A stretch of DNA of 37,083 nt from Candidatus Moraniibacteriota bacterium (lineage in GTDB: Bacteria; Patescibacteriota; Minisyncoccia; Moranbacterales; JAPLXC01): the NCBI GenBank assembly GCA_026396275.1, contig JAPLXC010000007.1, positions 1 to 37,083 on the forward strand, given 5' to 3'. Position numbers and translations under genes: made by a program. Below the pieces are notes generated by a model that saw nothing but the letters and a program-made list of their open reading frames with translations, was not told the DNA's origin and searched no databases. The first letter of the stretch is position 1, and the number at the start of each line of letters is the position of its first letter. Shown one piece after another: positions 20,514-26,561 of this stretch.

Positions 20514-21338
20514 TTAGGGAAGAAAAGGATTAGCTTTGCCTTGGTCGCCGATTTCTAAAACAGGAATTTTTTTCGAAACAAGGTTGGTTAGTTTTTGGTA
20601 AGGAGCGAAATCGAATGATGATTGGGAAAAAATCGGCGCTGAATAATTCCTGCCGATGCGAACTTCGGACATATACCCGAAGTTAATTTCCGCTGTCAAG
20701 GACAAAATTCCCGGGCCAGTGCCGGCGGCCGACGGCTTGGCGCCAGGAGTCGCCTGACTTGTTTCCTCTTCCGAAGAAGAAATTGAAACGGAGGCGAGGT
20801 TGTGGAACATTTCCATTTTATAGACCTCTTCCAAAAATGTCCTGATGTTCTCGTAACTGCCTACCAGATTTGCCTCGATTTTAATCATCCGAATCTTATT
20901 TCCTTCTAACAGGCCTACTGACGTCCCCGGCTTATTTTCCGGAGCCCCAGAAAACAGAACTTCTTTGCTGGTCGATTCAGCCGTTGAGCCAGTTGGAATT
21001 TCTGTCGCTTCTTCTTTGACCTCCTTCAGGGATAAATTAACCAAAGACAATCCCGAATTAGAAGCCAAATAATTCATTCCGTCAATAATTCTTTCCTCGC
21101 TTTTCGCCAGAGGAAGGTAGCTAAGTACAAAACTCTCTTTATCTTGATTCTGGCTAAGAGCGCTTTTTAGATTTTCTATGTTATTTTTCTTTTCATTAAT
21201 GCTCGCCAAAACCTTCTTGCTTTCATCCAGTTCCTGCTTTGCCTTCAGTGCCGAGTTTAGTTCCGGCCAAGCGTAGGCTATGAAAATAACAATCGCCAGA
21301 GCCAGCGCGGCTGGAAAGATTAATATTTTGATTCGCAT
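20514..21338 (-). CDS. pilO: PilO-like pilus assembly protein
   Basis: 274 residues. One N-terminal membrane span (about 5-24), then a coiled coil (S-A-L-K-A-K-Q-E-L-D-E-S-K-K-V-L-A-S-I-N) and a ferredoxin-like PilO domain. In type IV pili PilN and PilO form the complex linking cytoplasmic PilM to outer parts. The order pilM-pilN-pilO supports the call, since sequence conservation of PilO is weak. A Ser/Glu/Thr/Pro-rich low-complexity stretch (about 190-212) interrupts the domain. Confidence 0.8.
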   Translation of the reverse strand: MRIKILIFPAALALAIVIFIAYAWPELNSALKAKQELDESKKVLASINEKKNNIENLKSALSQNQDKESFVLSYLPLAKSEERIIDGMNYLASNSGLSLVNLSLKEVKEEATEIPTGSTAESTSKEVLFSGAPENKPGTSVGLLEGNKIRMIKIEANLVGSYENIRTFLEEVYKMEMFHNLASVSISSSEEETSQATPGAKPSAAGTGPGILSLTAEINFGYMSEVRIGRNYSAPIFSQSSFDFAPYQKLTNLVSKKIPVLEIGDQGKANPFLP

Positions 21339-21472
21339 TTTTTTGTTTTTCCCGATTACTAGTTTTCCGGGAGATTTTACTTCCCTAAAACTAAAATCAA
21401 GAGGTTTTTAAATTAAAATTAATGAACTTAGCAAAATGCGTCACCATTTTTCCCTTTTGATCATGCCTACAG

Positions 21473-21994
21473 CTAAAAATTCATTCCCAAAGTAATCAGA
21501 ACTTTTCCTTCTTTGCTTCGGGAGATGGCAGTTACTTTAACATTGTTGAAATAATCGGACTTTTTGAAACTCAATACTTGTTTCGCCGCGGTAAGGAAAT
21601 TATCAGAAGCAATTTCCAAAATTAGCGATCCGGAAGTGCTTTTAAGCGATTGGACAACTGACCCTTGAATCATTGACTGGCTTGTTTGCTTAAGCATTTC
21701 ATTGGAATTTACCTCGGAGGAGATGCTTTTTTCAATTTGTAGCATCCTTTGCTGAAAATCGGCTATTCTGTCTACGTCTTTTCCTTCTAGGTTTCTTGCT
21801 CCGGCGGCAATTTTTTCATTGACCACCTTGGTCTCTGAATTCAGCCACATAGTCGCGCCTTTGAGCGCTCCGAAAATTAGAAGAGTAATGATTAAAACAG
21901 CAAGGGAAATGTAAATTCCTTTGTCAACGGGGTCGACTTTCCTCGCTCCCGCCTTTCCCTGCTGCATCGGTTGAGAGAGATTAATAGCAGTCAT
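21473..21994 (-). CDS. pilN: PilN-like pilus assembly protein
   Basis: 173 residues with a short cytoplasmic N-terminus (M-T-A-I-N-L-S-Q-P), one membrane span (about 28-48) and a coiled coil leading to a small alpha/beta domain. The N-terminal I-N-L motif that docks on PilM is preserved. Located between pilM and pilO. Upstream spacer 43 bases; the 134-base spacer after it contains no visible gene. Confidence 0.8.
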   Translation of the reverse strand: MTAINLSQPMQQGKAGARKVDPVDKGIYISLAVLIITLLIFGALKGATMWLNSETKVVNEKIAAGARNLEGKDVDRIADFQQRMLQIEKSISSEVNSNEMLKQTSQSMIQGSVVQSLKSTSGSLILEIASDNFLTAAKQVLSFKKSDYFNNVKVTAISRSKEGKVLITLGMNF

Positions 21995-22037
21995 TGTTTT
22001 GTTTTATTTGTTAAAAATTATGACTAAATCAAAGTTC

Positions 22038-23120
22038 TCAGCTTCGCTGATATTCCTCAATGCCTCGCAGAGCCAATCCCAGAGCCACTGAATAGGATGT
22101 TCCCATTTTTTTAACTACGGAAGACAGTTGTTCACTAACAATAATTTTCTTCCACGGATTGCCCAGCGAAGAACGAATTTCCAAGGTTTTAGAAAAATAT
22201 TCATCAATACCTTTCAGTTTTGCCGATCCACCTGAAAGAATAACTCCGTCTATTCTTGCGTCTCTGCCTCTCTCGCGGTAGGCGGAAATAATGCGCAGTG
22301 ATTCATTGGCAATCATCTCCAGCGTTGGAATAATAATAGACGACTCCTTGCTGTTTAAAAGATCCTTCCCTTCTTTCTTGAATGCCTCCGCCCGCTGCTT
22401 GGAGATATTTATGCTGTCGGCAATCGTGTTAGTAACTTCATTGCCCCCGGCGTCAATGTTCCGGTTAACTTTGACGATTCCCTTATCCACCAGCATAATA
22501 TTGGTTGCCCGGGCGCCAATGTCAATAATTAAGAAAGTTCCCAAATCATCGCCTACCAGGGATCGGGCCAGAGAAAACGTTTCGAGTTCTATGGCTTTAA
22601 CAGCCAGCCCTGTACCGCGAACGATGCTTTCATAGCGAGCTACCTCTTTGTTGGGAGCCGCTACCAATAAAACCTGGACTTTTCGAGCGGGATTTTTCTT
22701 TCCCAGCAGTTCGTTTTCTTCTTCCTTAGAAACAAAGTCCCACCCGAGAGAAATTTCACTAAGAGGAGTAGGAATGTATTTGTGGGCTTCGAACTGGATG
22801 GCTTTTTCCAGTTCTTCCCGCTTCATGGCCGGGAAATCAATAAGAACGACCAGCCCACTAAAGCCCGGCATGGAAACATAAGCCGAATTGGACTTTAGTT
22901 CCATCCGCTTAACCAGATCTTTGAGGCGAATCTTCAGCTTATCATCAAAAGAGAGAAGTTTTACTTCTTTTCCATTGCTATCAAGGGATAAGCCGAGCTC
23001 AATCCACCCGTAATTAACAAGGTGCGCCTTCTGGTTTTTGAGCGTCAGTTCAACTATTTTGACAGCCGAAGTCCCGAAGTCAATACCTAAAAAATAATTC
23101 TTTCTAAAAAAATTAAACAT
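22038..23120 (-). CDS. pilM: Actin-like pilus assembly ATPase PilM
   Basis: Cytoplasmic actin-fold protein that binds PilN. 360 residues. Phosphate-1 loop F-L-G-I-D-F-G-T-S-A-V-K (11-22), PilM hallmark M-P-G-F-S-G-L-V-V-L-I-D-F-P-A-M (near 104-119), phosphate-2 F-L-I-I-D-I-G-A-R-A-T-N (near 196-207) and adenosine motif G-V-I-L-S-G-G-S-A-K-L (near 293-303). First gene of the pilus assembly unit, with a promoter at 23183-23211. There are no pilP or pilQ genes, as expected for a cell without an outer membrane. Confidence 0.93.
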   Translation of the reverse strand: MFNFFRKNYFLGIDFGTSAVKIVELTLKNQKAHLVNYGWIELGLSLDSNGKEVKLLSFDDKLKIRLKDLVKRMELKSNSAYVSMPGFSGLVVLIDFPAMKREELEKAIQFEAHKYIPTPLSEISLGWDFVSKEEENELLGKKNPARKVQVLLVAAPNKEVARYESIVRGTGLAVKAIELETFSLARSLVGDDLGTFLIIDIGARATNIMLVDKGIVKVNRNIDAGGNEVTNTIADSINISKQRAEAFKKEGKDLLNSKESSIIIPTLEMIANESLRIISAYRERGRDARIDGVILSGGSAKLKGIDEYFSKTLEIRSSLGNPWKKIIVSEQLSSVVKKMGTSYSVALGLALRGIEEYQRS

Positions 23121-23182
23121 TCTGTTTTTGTTTTAGCTCAACAGCCATAAACAGAAAGGCAATTGTTCTTCCTGTTTAGTTT

Positions 23183-23211
23183 ATAATACCACATCTTGAC
23201 CAGTCAATCAA
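23183..23211 (-). promoter_or_regulatory. Promoter of the pilM-N-O-B unit
   Basis: Minus-strand -35 TTGATT (23211-23206), 17-base spacer, -10 TATTAT (23188-23183). Predicted start near 23176, leader about 55 bases, no Shine-Dalgarno before pilM. Confidence 0.65.
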
Positions 23212-23220
23212 ATATTTTAG

Positions 23221-23229
23221 TTATCCACA
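23221..23229. other. Single DnaA-box-like site
   Basis: TTATCCACA matches the DnaA box consensus exactly. It is single, in the divergent pilM-comF spacer, with no cluster or AT-rich unwinding region that would make it an origin. Confidence 0.4.
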
Positions 23230-23233
23230 GTAC

Positions 23234-23346
23234 ACCCCTACACCAATTCCAGGTAAGACCTGAAGTAACTTAAAGTCGTAAGGCGAAGCCGCCTATCAGC
23301 TTTAGTAATCGATTACCAAGGGTCTTTATAAGAATTGGTTAGGGGT
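23234..23346. repeat. 113-bp inverted-repeat element upstream of comF
   Basis: Terminal arms ACCCCTA-c-ACCAATTC (23234-23249) and GAATTGGTTAGGGGT (23332-23346) pair over 15 bases with one bulge. Inside are further pairs: AGACC/GGTCT, TTAAAG/CTTTA, GGCG/CGCC and the palindrome GTAATCGATTAC. It looks like a small palindromic mobile element or structured RNA. A separate CGCCTACC/GGTAGGCG hairpin follows at about 23361-23381. Confidence 0.6.
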
Positions 23347-23416
23347 AAAGAACTTGAAGCGCCTACCTCGCCGGTAGGCGAGTCAGTAAGGCAGATAGAT
23401 ATGTGGGGATTAATCA

Positions 23417-23444
23417 TTGACACCTGCCAGCAACAAAATACACT
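23417..23444 (+). promoter_or_regulatory. comF promoter
   Basis: -35 TTGACA (23417-23422), 16-base spacer, -10 TACACT (23439-23444). The predicted start is almost at the ATG at 23453, so the mRNA would be nearly leaderless. Confidence 0.6.
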
Positions 23445-23452
23445 GAAATCAA

Positions 23453-24190
23453 ATGCTGGCGAAGATAAAAAAATTCATTCTGGACACTTTATTTCCCGTT
23501 TCCTGCCTCTCCTGCGGAAAACCTGATGAGTGGATATGCGAGGAATGCTTTTCTAAAATCCCGTCGCTTCGCGACCAGGTTTGTCCCTGGTGCGAAAAAA
23601 TTCCCACTCCCGAAGGACGGGTGTGTTTTGCCTGCCGGAAAAAATCCTCGCTGGACGGCCTGCTGGTCGCTTCTTCTTATCAAAATAAGCTAGTAGCCGC
23701 CGCGGTCCATCACTACAAGTATCATTTTCTAGAAAATCTCTCCCTTCCGCTGGGAAGAATTCTCATCCAGGCAATCTTAGATTCTGGGTCTCCCCTTCCG
23801 GATATGATCGTTCCGGTTCCGCTTCACCCGCGGCGCCTGCGCTGGCGTGGATTCAACCAGGCCGGACTCCTGGCTGATTATTTAAGTTCCAATTTAACGC
23901 CGGGTTTTGCCATTCCGGTTTTCAATAATTTAATTGTCCGCCAGCGCTACACTCCGCCCCAGATGAAAATAAAAAACTATTCCCGAAGAAATAAGAACAT
24001 CGAAAATGCTTTCGGCATAAATAAAAAAGAGTATGGAAAAAAATTTTTAGAGAGTAAACATATTCTGCTTGTCGATGACATCGCCACCACCGGAGCAACT
24101 CTTTTTGAATGTGCCAGCGTTTTGAAAAAAGCCGGCGCAAAAGTTGTTTTCGCCACTGTGATTGCCAGACAGGAATATTCAAAAAAGTGA
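23453..24190 (+). CDS. comF: ComF family competence protein
   Basis: Phosphoribosyltransferase-fold protein needed for natural transformation, thought to act with the ComFA helicase or the DprA/RecA machinery on incoming DNA. 245 residues. N-terminal zinc-finger cysteines C18/C21/C29/C32, C44/C47 and C58/C61; C-terminal PRPP-binding motif L-L-V-D-D-I-A-T-T-G-A-T. All parts complete. Its place head to head with the pilus genes supports a competence cluster. Start ATG at 23453 with no Shine-Dalgarno; a terminator follows directly. Confidence 0.92.
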   Translation: MLAKIKKFILDTLFPVSCLSCGKPDEWICEECFSKIPSLRDQVCPWCEKIPTPEGRVCFACRKKSSLDGLLVASSYQNKLVAAAVHHYKYHFLENLSLPLGRILIQAILDSGSPLPDMIVPVPLHPRRLRWRGFNQAGLLADYLSSNLTPGFAIPVFNNLIVRQRYTPPQMKIKNYSRRNKNIENAFGINKKEYGKKFLESKHILLVDDIATTGATLFECASVLKKAGAKVVFATVIARQEYSKK

Positions 24191-24196
24191 AGCGCG

Positions 24197-24220
24197 CCCC
24201 GACCTTACAGTCGGGGTTTT
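24197..24220 (+). terminator. comF terminator
   Basis: CCCCGAC (24197-24203), loop CTTACA, GTCGGGG (24210-24216), then TTTT. Seven bases after the stop. Downstream to 24338 there is no gene; CCCCGCACC (24248-24256) and GGTGCGTGGG (24309-24318) are the tags seen at other tRNA loci, but no convincing tRNA half lies here. Confidence 0.8.
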
Positions 24221-24338
24221 AGCCCTTTCAGTTTTCGGAGCGCGGAACCCCGCACCGAAAGCTGCCTGAAGGCCATTTATCACACGAGCTGACGATCGTG
24301 GTTTTCTGGTGCGTGGGTAAAGCTTTGATTTAAAAACA

Positions 24339-24367
24339 TTGGAAAAAGTACAAAACTAAGTTATAAT
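24339..24367 (+). promoter_or_regulatory. tRNA-Ser(GCT) promoter
   Basis: -35 TTGGAA (24339-24344), 17-base spacer, -10 TATAAT (24362-24367). Start near 24374, two bases before the tRNA. Confidence 0.8.
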
Positions 24368-24375
24368 TGTTCCGA

Positions 24376-24465
24376 GGAAGGGTGGCTGAGCGGCTGAAAG
24401 CAGCACACTGCTAATGTGTTGAGCTCGAAAGGGCTCCGTGAGTTCGAATCTCACCCCTTCCGCCA
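24376..24465 (+). tRNA. tRNA-Ser(GCT)
   Basis: 90 bases with a long variable arm (GAGCTCGAAAGGGCTC) and encoded CCA. Acceptor GGAAGGG/CCCTTCC, anticodon loop CTGCTAA, T-arm GTGAG-TTCGAAT-CTCAC. Serves AGC and AGU codons. Confidence 0.95.
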
Positions 24466-24495
24466 ATTTTCAAAATTAGGGTTTTGGGCGATTGC

Positions 24496-24582
24496 CCTCA
24501 AGCAATTTCCAACCATAAACAATATAATCATTTCAATAAACGGCCAGACCGAAGACATTTTACAGCCGTAATTGGCTTGAGG
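24496..24582. repeat. Inverted repeat after tRNA-Ser(GCT)
   Basis: CCTCAAGCAATT (24496-24507) and AATTGGCTTGAGG (24570-24582) pair with one bulge. The sequence between them codes for nothing I can recognise. Confidence 0.5.
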
Positions 24583-24591
24583 CGGGCGCTA

Positions 24592-24619
24592 TTGACATTT
24601 TTCCCTATTGTGCTATTAT
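24592..24619 (+). promoter_or_regulatory. Promoter of the zinc-ribbon gene
   Basis: -35 TTGACA (24592-24597), 16-base spacer, -10 TATTAT (24614-24619). Confidence 0.75.
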
Positions 24620-24625
24620 GCATTC

Positions 24626-24765
24626 CAGGTGATTATTTCGATTAGTTTTCTAGTTTAGTTTAAATAAATTTAGATAAGCTATAAGAGTAGGTCACCAAAA
24701 TCATTATCCCGTCTTTTTCAGAAAAAGATCGGGACAAGCTAGAAAGAGAGGTGACTTTACTTAAA
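24626..24765 (+). promoter_or_regulatory. Long structured 5' leader of the zinc-ribbon gene
   Basis: About 140 untranslated bases lie between the predicted start and the ATG at 24766. They contain a hairpin TCCCG-t-CTTTTTC/GAAAAAG-at-CGGGA (24707-24734), a possible GGTGA/TCACC long-range pair, and the ribosome site AGAGAGGTGA (24745-24754). Such a leader is long for this genome and may be regulatory, for example temperature or ligand responsive; no known riboswitch was recognised. Confidence 0.45.
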
Positions 24766-24993
24766 ATGGCTTATCAAGACAACACTAACCGCCCTCCTCG
24801 ACAAATGTTCGACATTTCTGCGCTGAATATTACCTGCGCTGAATGCGGCACCGCAATTACCGAGCTTCCTTTTCAGCCAACTGAAAAAGAAGATGGGACT
24901 TACGGACGGCTTTATTGCTACGAATGCAATAAGCAAAGGATGAAAAGCCGAGGGCCCCGTAGGGACTTCGGAGGCGGAAAAGGTCGTTACTAA
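24766..24993 (+). CDS. Small zinc-ribbon protein
   Basis: 75 residues from the ATG at 24766; an in-frame GTG at 24751 lies inside the Shine-Dalgarno and is unlikely. C-A-E-C and C-Y-E-C pairs, 23 residues apart, form a zinc ribbon in the middle. The N-terminus is polar (M-A-Y-Q-D-N-T-N-R-P-P-R-Q) and the C-terminus is basic and glycine rich (S-R-G-P-R-R-D-F-G-G-G-K-G-R), suggesting RNA or DNA binding. Similar CxxC-CxxC zinc-ribbon proteins occur across bacteria, including Patescibacteria, with unknown function. It has its own promoter, strong ribosome site and terminator. Confidence 0.8.
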   Translation: MAYQDNTNRPPRQMFDISALNITCAECGTAITELPFQPTEKEDGTYGRLYCYECNKQRMKSRGPRRDFGGGKGRY

Positions 24994-25020
24994 TATCTCA
25001 AGTATTTTTAGCGATAACAA

Positions 25021-25044
25021 AAAACGGCTTTCGGGCCGTTTTTT
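25021..25044 (+). terminator. Zinc-ribbon gene terminator
   Basis: AAAACGGC (25021-25028), 6-base loop, GCCGTT (25035-25040) and a T run. Confidence 0.88.
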
Positions 25045-25147
25045 GATTGACCAAAAATTGGCGGAAGGGGTGAGATTCGTCCCGCACCTTTACCTTTTTA
25101 GACTCGTTCTTAATTTGCTATTTAATTCTTCTAACTGGTTTTTGATG

Positions 25148-25213
25148 CGGAAGAGGAGGGATTCGAACCCCCGAGGCCTTTGCAAACCTAACGGTTTTTC
25201 GCGACCCTGCACC
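25148..25213 (-). pseudogene. 3' half of a tRNA-Ser, tag GGTGCAGGG
   Basis: On the minus strand GGTGCAGGG (25213-25205) is followed directly by an anticodon-loop-like TCGCGAAAA, a variable-arm remnant, a good T-arm (GGGGG-TTCGAAT-CCCTC), the acceptor strand CTCTTCC and discriminator G. The 5' half is missing. The loop suggests anticodon CGA. CTCTTCC pairs perfectly with GGAAGAG of the 5' fragments at 25500 and 25557. Confidence 0.65.
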
Positions 25214-25224
25214 AAAAATGCTCG

Positions 25225-25287
25225 CGGAAGCGGGAGGATTCGAACCTCCGGTGCCCTTGCGGACACAACAGTTTTTCTCGACCCCGT
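25225..25287 (-). pseudogene. 3' half of a tRNA-Ser, tag TACGGGG
   Basis: TACGGGG is followed by TCGAGAAAAACTG, a variable arm TGTCC-gcaa-GGGCA, a perfect T-arm (GGAGG-TTCGAAT-CCTCC), acceptor strand CGCTTCC and discriminator G. No 5' half is attached. CGCTTCC fits the acceptor GAAAGCG of the fragment starting at 25605 in six of seven pairs. Confidence 0.65.
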
Positions 25288-25294
25288 AAGAAAG

Positions 25295-25381
25295 CGGAAG
25301 GGGTGAGATTCGAACTCACGGTACCGTTTCCGATACGACAGTTTTCAAGACTGTTCCCTTAAACCACTCGGGCACCCTTCC
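25295..25381 (-). tRNA. tRNA-Ser(TGA)
   Basis: 87 bases, complete, CCA not encoded. Acceptor GGAAGGG/CCCTTCC, anticodon stem ACAGT/ACTGT around CTTGAAA, long variable arm, T-arm GTGAG-TTCGAAT-CTCAC, discriminator G. It is flanked on its 5' side by four 5' tRNA fragments and on its 3' side by two 3' halves. Confidence 0.95.
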
Positions 25382-25388
25382 GCTTTTC

Positions 25389-25429
25389 TACGGGGCAAGC
25401 TGGTGCCTTACCATTCGGCGCAACCCTCC
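25389..25429 (-). pseudogene. 5' tRNA half ending CTTG, tag CCCCGTA
   Basis: GGAGGGTTGCGCCGAATGGT (from 25429) continues through a D-arm and anticodon 5' strand to CACCAGCTTG, then CCCCGTA (25395-25389). About 34 tRNA-like bases, broken in the anticodon loop. The isotype cannot be fixed; the acceptor does not match either 3' half well. Confidence 0.5.
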
Positions 25430-25436
25430 ATTTTTT

Positions 25437-25500
25437 GGTGCGGGGCAAGCCGCCTCATTCCTGCCTGCCGGCAGGTAGGCAACCACTCTGGCACTCTTCC
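25437..25500 (-). pseudogene. 5' tRNA-Ser half with D-loop palindrome, tag CCCCGCACC
   Basis: GGAAGAGTGCCAGAGTGGTTG (25500-25480, 21 bases) is interrupted by a near-perfect palindrome with core CCTGCCGGCAGG (25460-25479). It resumes as AATGAGGCGGCTTG and ends at CCCCGCACC (25445-25437). Its acceptor GGAAGAG and its tag both fit the 3' half at 25148-25213. Confidence 0.6.
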
Positions 25501-25510
25501 TTACTTAAAA

Positions 25511-25557
25511 GGTGCGGGATTCAAGACTGTTCCCTTAAACCACTCGGGCACTCTTCC
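25511..25557 (-). pseudogene. 5' tRNA-Ser half ending in the anticodon loop, tag CCCGCACC
   Basis: 38 bases from 25557 to 25520 match intact tRNA-Ser(TGA) except for one acceptor base (GGAAGAG for GGAAGGG), through the anticodon TGA and one further A. The sequence then changes abruptly to TCCCGCACC. Confidence 0.7.
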
Positions 25558-25562
25558 GCTCT

Positions 25563-25605
25563 ATACGGGACAAGCAGGTACGTTAAACCACTCCGGCACG
25601 CTTTC
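25563..25605 (-). pseudogene. 5' tRNA-Ser half, tag TCCCGTA
   Basis: GAAAGCGTGCCGGAGTGG (from 25605) continues TTTAACGTACCTGCTTG and then TCCCGTA. It sits at the predicted transcription start of this locus. The acceptor strand fits the 3' half at 25225-25287. Confidence 0.55.
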
Positions 25606-25607
25606 AT

Positions 25608-25636
25608 TATTTACAGTTTAATGACCATAAAATCAA
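25608..25636 (-). promoter_or_regulatory. Promoter of the tRNA-Ser(TGA) locus
   Basis: Minus-strand -35 TTGATT (25636-25631), 17-base spacer, -10 TAAATA (25613-25608). Start near 25601, inside the first 5' tRNA fragment. Confidence 0.6.
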
Positions 25637-25698
25637 TGTTATCAGCTAGCACTCCCTCTGTAAATATGTTACAGTTATTATATTCAACTGGCAATTCT

Positions 25699-26295
25699 AT
25701 GACTCTAGACATTAAAAAAAGAGTATCGCAAGAAAAAGATGAAGAAATTGAAAGCTTTTTTCAAGATCCGTCATCACAGTACGAGGAGGAATTATTAGAA
25801 TCGCCTGATAATCCATTACTCGAAGAACATTCTCGCGACGTGCTCCTCCATTGGAGGGCGCCGGAATACGAGATCCACCAATGGAACCGCAAATGGTATC
25901 TCGCCGCCACCTTGATTTTGGCCGCTATTATTGTTTACGCCCTGATTAGCAACAGCCCGATTATGGCCATCACTTTTATTTTAGTTGGCATCGTTGGCTA
26001 TTTGTATCTTCAAAAAGATCCGCGGGTTTTGGACTTCATGATAACCCCGGAAGGAATAATCGTTGGGGACGAAATATACGAGTTTGAAAATATCCAGTCA
26101 TTCTGGATTTTCTACAAGCCCTACGTGATGAAAGTTATCAGTTTGCGCGTCAAGGGCAAGCTTGTTCCCCATGTTCACATTCCCGTTCACGACCAGGATC
26201 CGGTGAAAATCCGAGAAATACTGCTGGAGTTTATTCCCGAGAAAAAACAGGAACTGACTCTAGTGGATACAATTGAGAAAGTTTTAAGATTATAA
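25699..26295 (+). CDS. Conserved membrane protein with PH-like C-terminal domain
   Basis: 198 residues from the ATG at 25699. The frame is open further upstream through tRNA debris, so the more distant starts are artefacts; ATGs at 25621, 25636 and 25669 remain possible. The acidic N-terminus (residues 12-46) is followed by W-R-A-P-E-Y-E-I-H-Q-W-N-R-K-W-Y, two membrane spans (about 66-83 and 87-104) and a soluble domain of mostly beta strands ending in a long helix, with F-M-I-T-P-E-G-I-I-V-G-D and I-Q-S-F-W-I-F-Y-K-P. It resembles a family common in Patescibacteria, function unknown. Confidence 0.75.
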   Translation: MTLDIKKRVSQEKDEEIESFFQDPSSQYEEELLESPDNPLLEEHSRDVLLHWRAPEYEIHQWNRKWYLAATLILAAIIVYALISNSPIMAITFILVGIVGYLYLQKDPRVLDFMITPEGIIVGDEIYEFENIQSFWIFYKPYVMKVISLRVKGKLVPHVHIPVHDQDPVKIREILLEFIPEKKQELTLVDTIEKVLRL

Positions 26296-26301
26296 CTGGC
26301 C

Positions 26302-26329
26302 GCGCTTGGCAGGAATCGGATCCCACACC
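26302..26329 (-). pseudogene. 3' tRNA fragment, tag GGTGTGGG
   Basis: GGTGTGGG (26329-26322) leads into a T-loop-like TCCGATT, CCTGC and the acceptor strand CAAGCGC with G as discriminator. CAAGCGC is perfectly complementary to GCGCTTG of the 5' fragment at 26557. The intact tRNA-Arg lies between the two pieces. Confidence 0.5.
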
Positions 26330-26335
26330 TTTTTG

Positions 26336-26409
26336 CGTCCTCAAGAGGATTCGAACCTCCGGCCTTCGGCTCCGCAAGCCGACGCTCTATCCAGCTGAGC
26401 TATGAGGAC
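26336..26409 (-). tRNA. tRNA-Arg(GCG)
   Basis: 74 bases, complete, CCA not encoded. Acceptor GTCCTCA/TGAGGAC, anticodon stem TCGGC/GCCGA around TTGCGGA, T-arm GGAGG-TTCGAAT-CCTCT. The anticodon is GCG, whereas bacteria usually read CGU and CGC with ACG edited to inosine. Confidence 0.92.
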
Positions 26410-26476
26410 AAGAAAAGGTGAGGGACAAGCCTGCTTTGTTATAAGCAACTTTATCCCGCACTAAAGCGTAGCTTTT

Positions 26477-26557
26477 GGTGCGGGGCACACGCTCTACCTG
26501 CCCCGTAGTTTCCGATGTCGCATCGGAATACTTCGGGGTCCACTGAGCTACAAGCGC
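26477..26557 (-). pseudogene. 5' tRNA half with D-loop hairpin, tag CCCCGCACC
   Basis: GCGCTTGTAGCTCAGTGGA (26557-26539) and TAGAGCGTGTG (26496-26486) join into a perfect tRNA 5' half with complete D-arm. A 42-base insert separates them (26497-26538): a CCCCG hairpin whose centre TTCCGATG/CATCGGAA resembles 5338-5356, ending ACGGGGCAGG. CCCCGCACC follows at 26485-26477. Acceptor partner is at 26302-26308. Confidence 0.65.
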
Positions 26558-26561
26558 ATTA

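Noticed and set aside
24248-24318. A tRNA 5' half before tRNA-Ser(GCT)
   Set aside because: The tags CCCCGCACC and GGTGCGTGGG are present but the bases before them do not form a recognisable acceptor and D-arm.
25043-25621. Open frames across the tRNA-Ser zone
   Set aside because: They translate tRNA arms and tags (repeated R-D-S-N-P-R-G and H-S-G-T-L-like peptides) and have no ribosome sites; the sequence is explained by tRNA genes and fragments.
25435-25698. N-terminal extension of the membrane protein at 25699
   Set aside because: The extension runs through tRNA fragments and the minus-strand promoter; family-like sequence begins only after the ATG at 25699.
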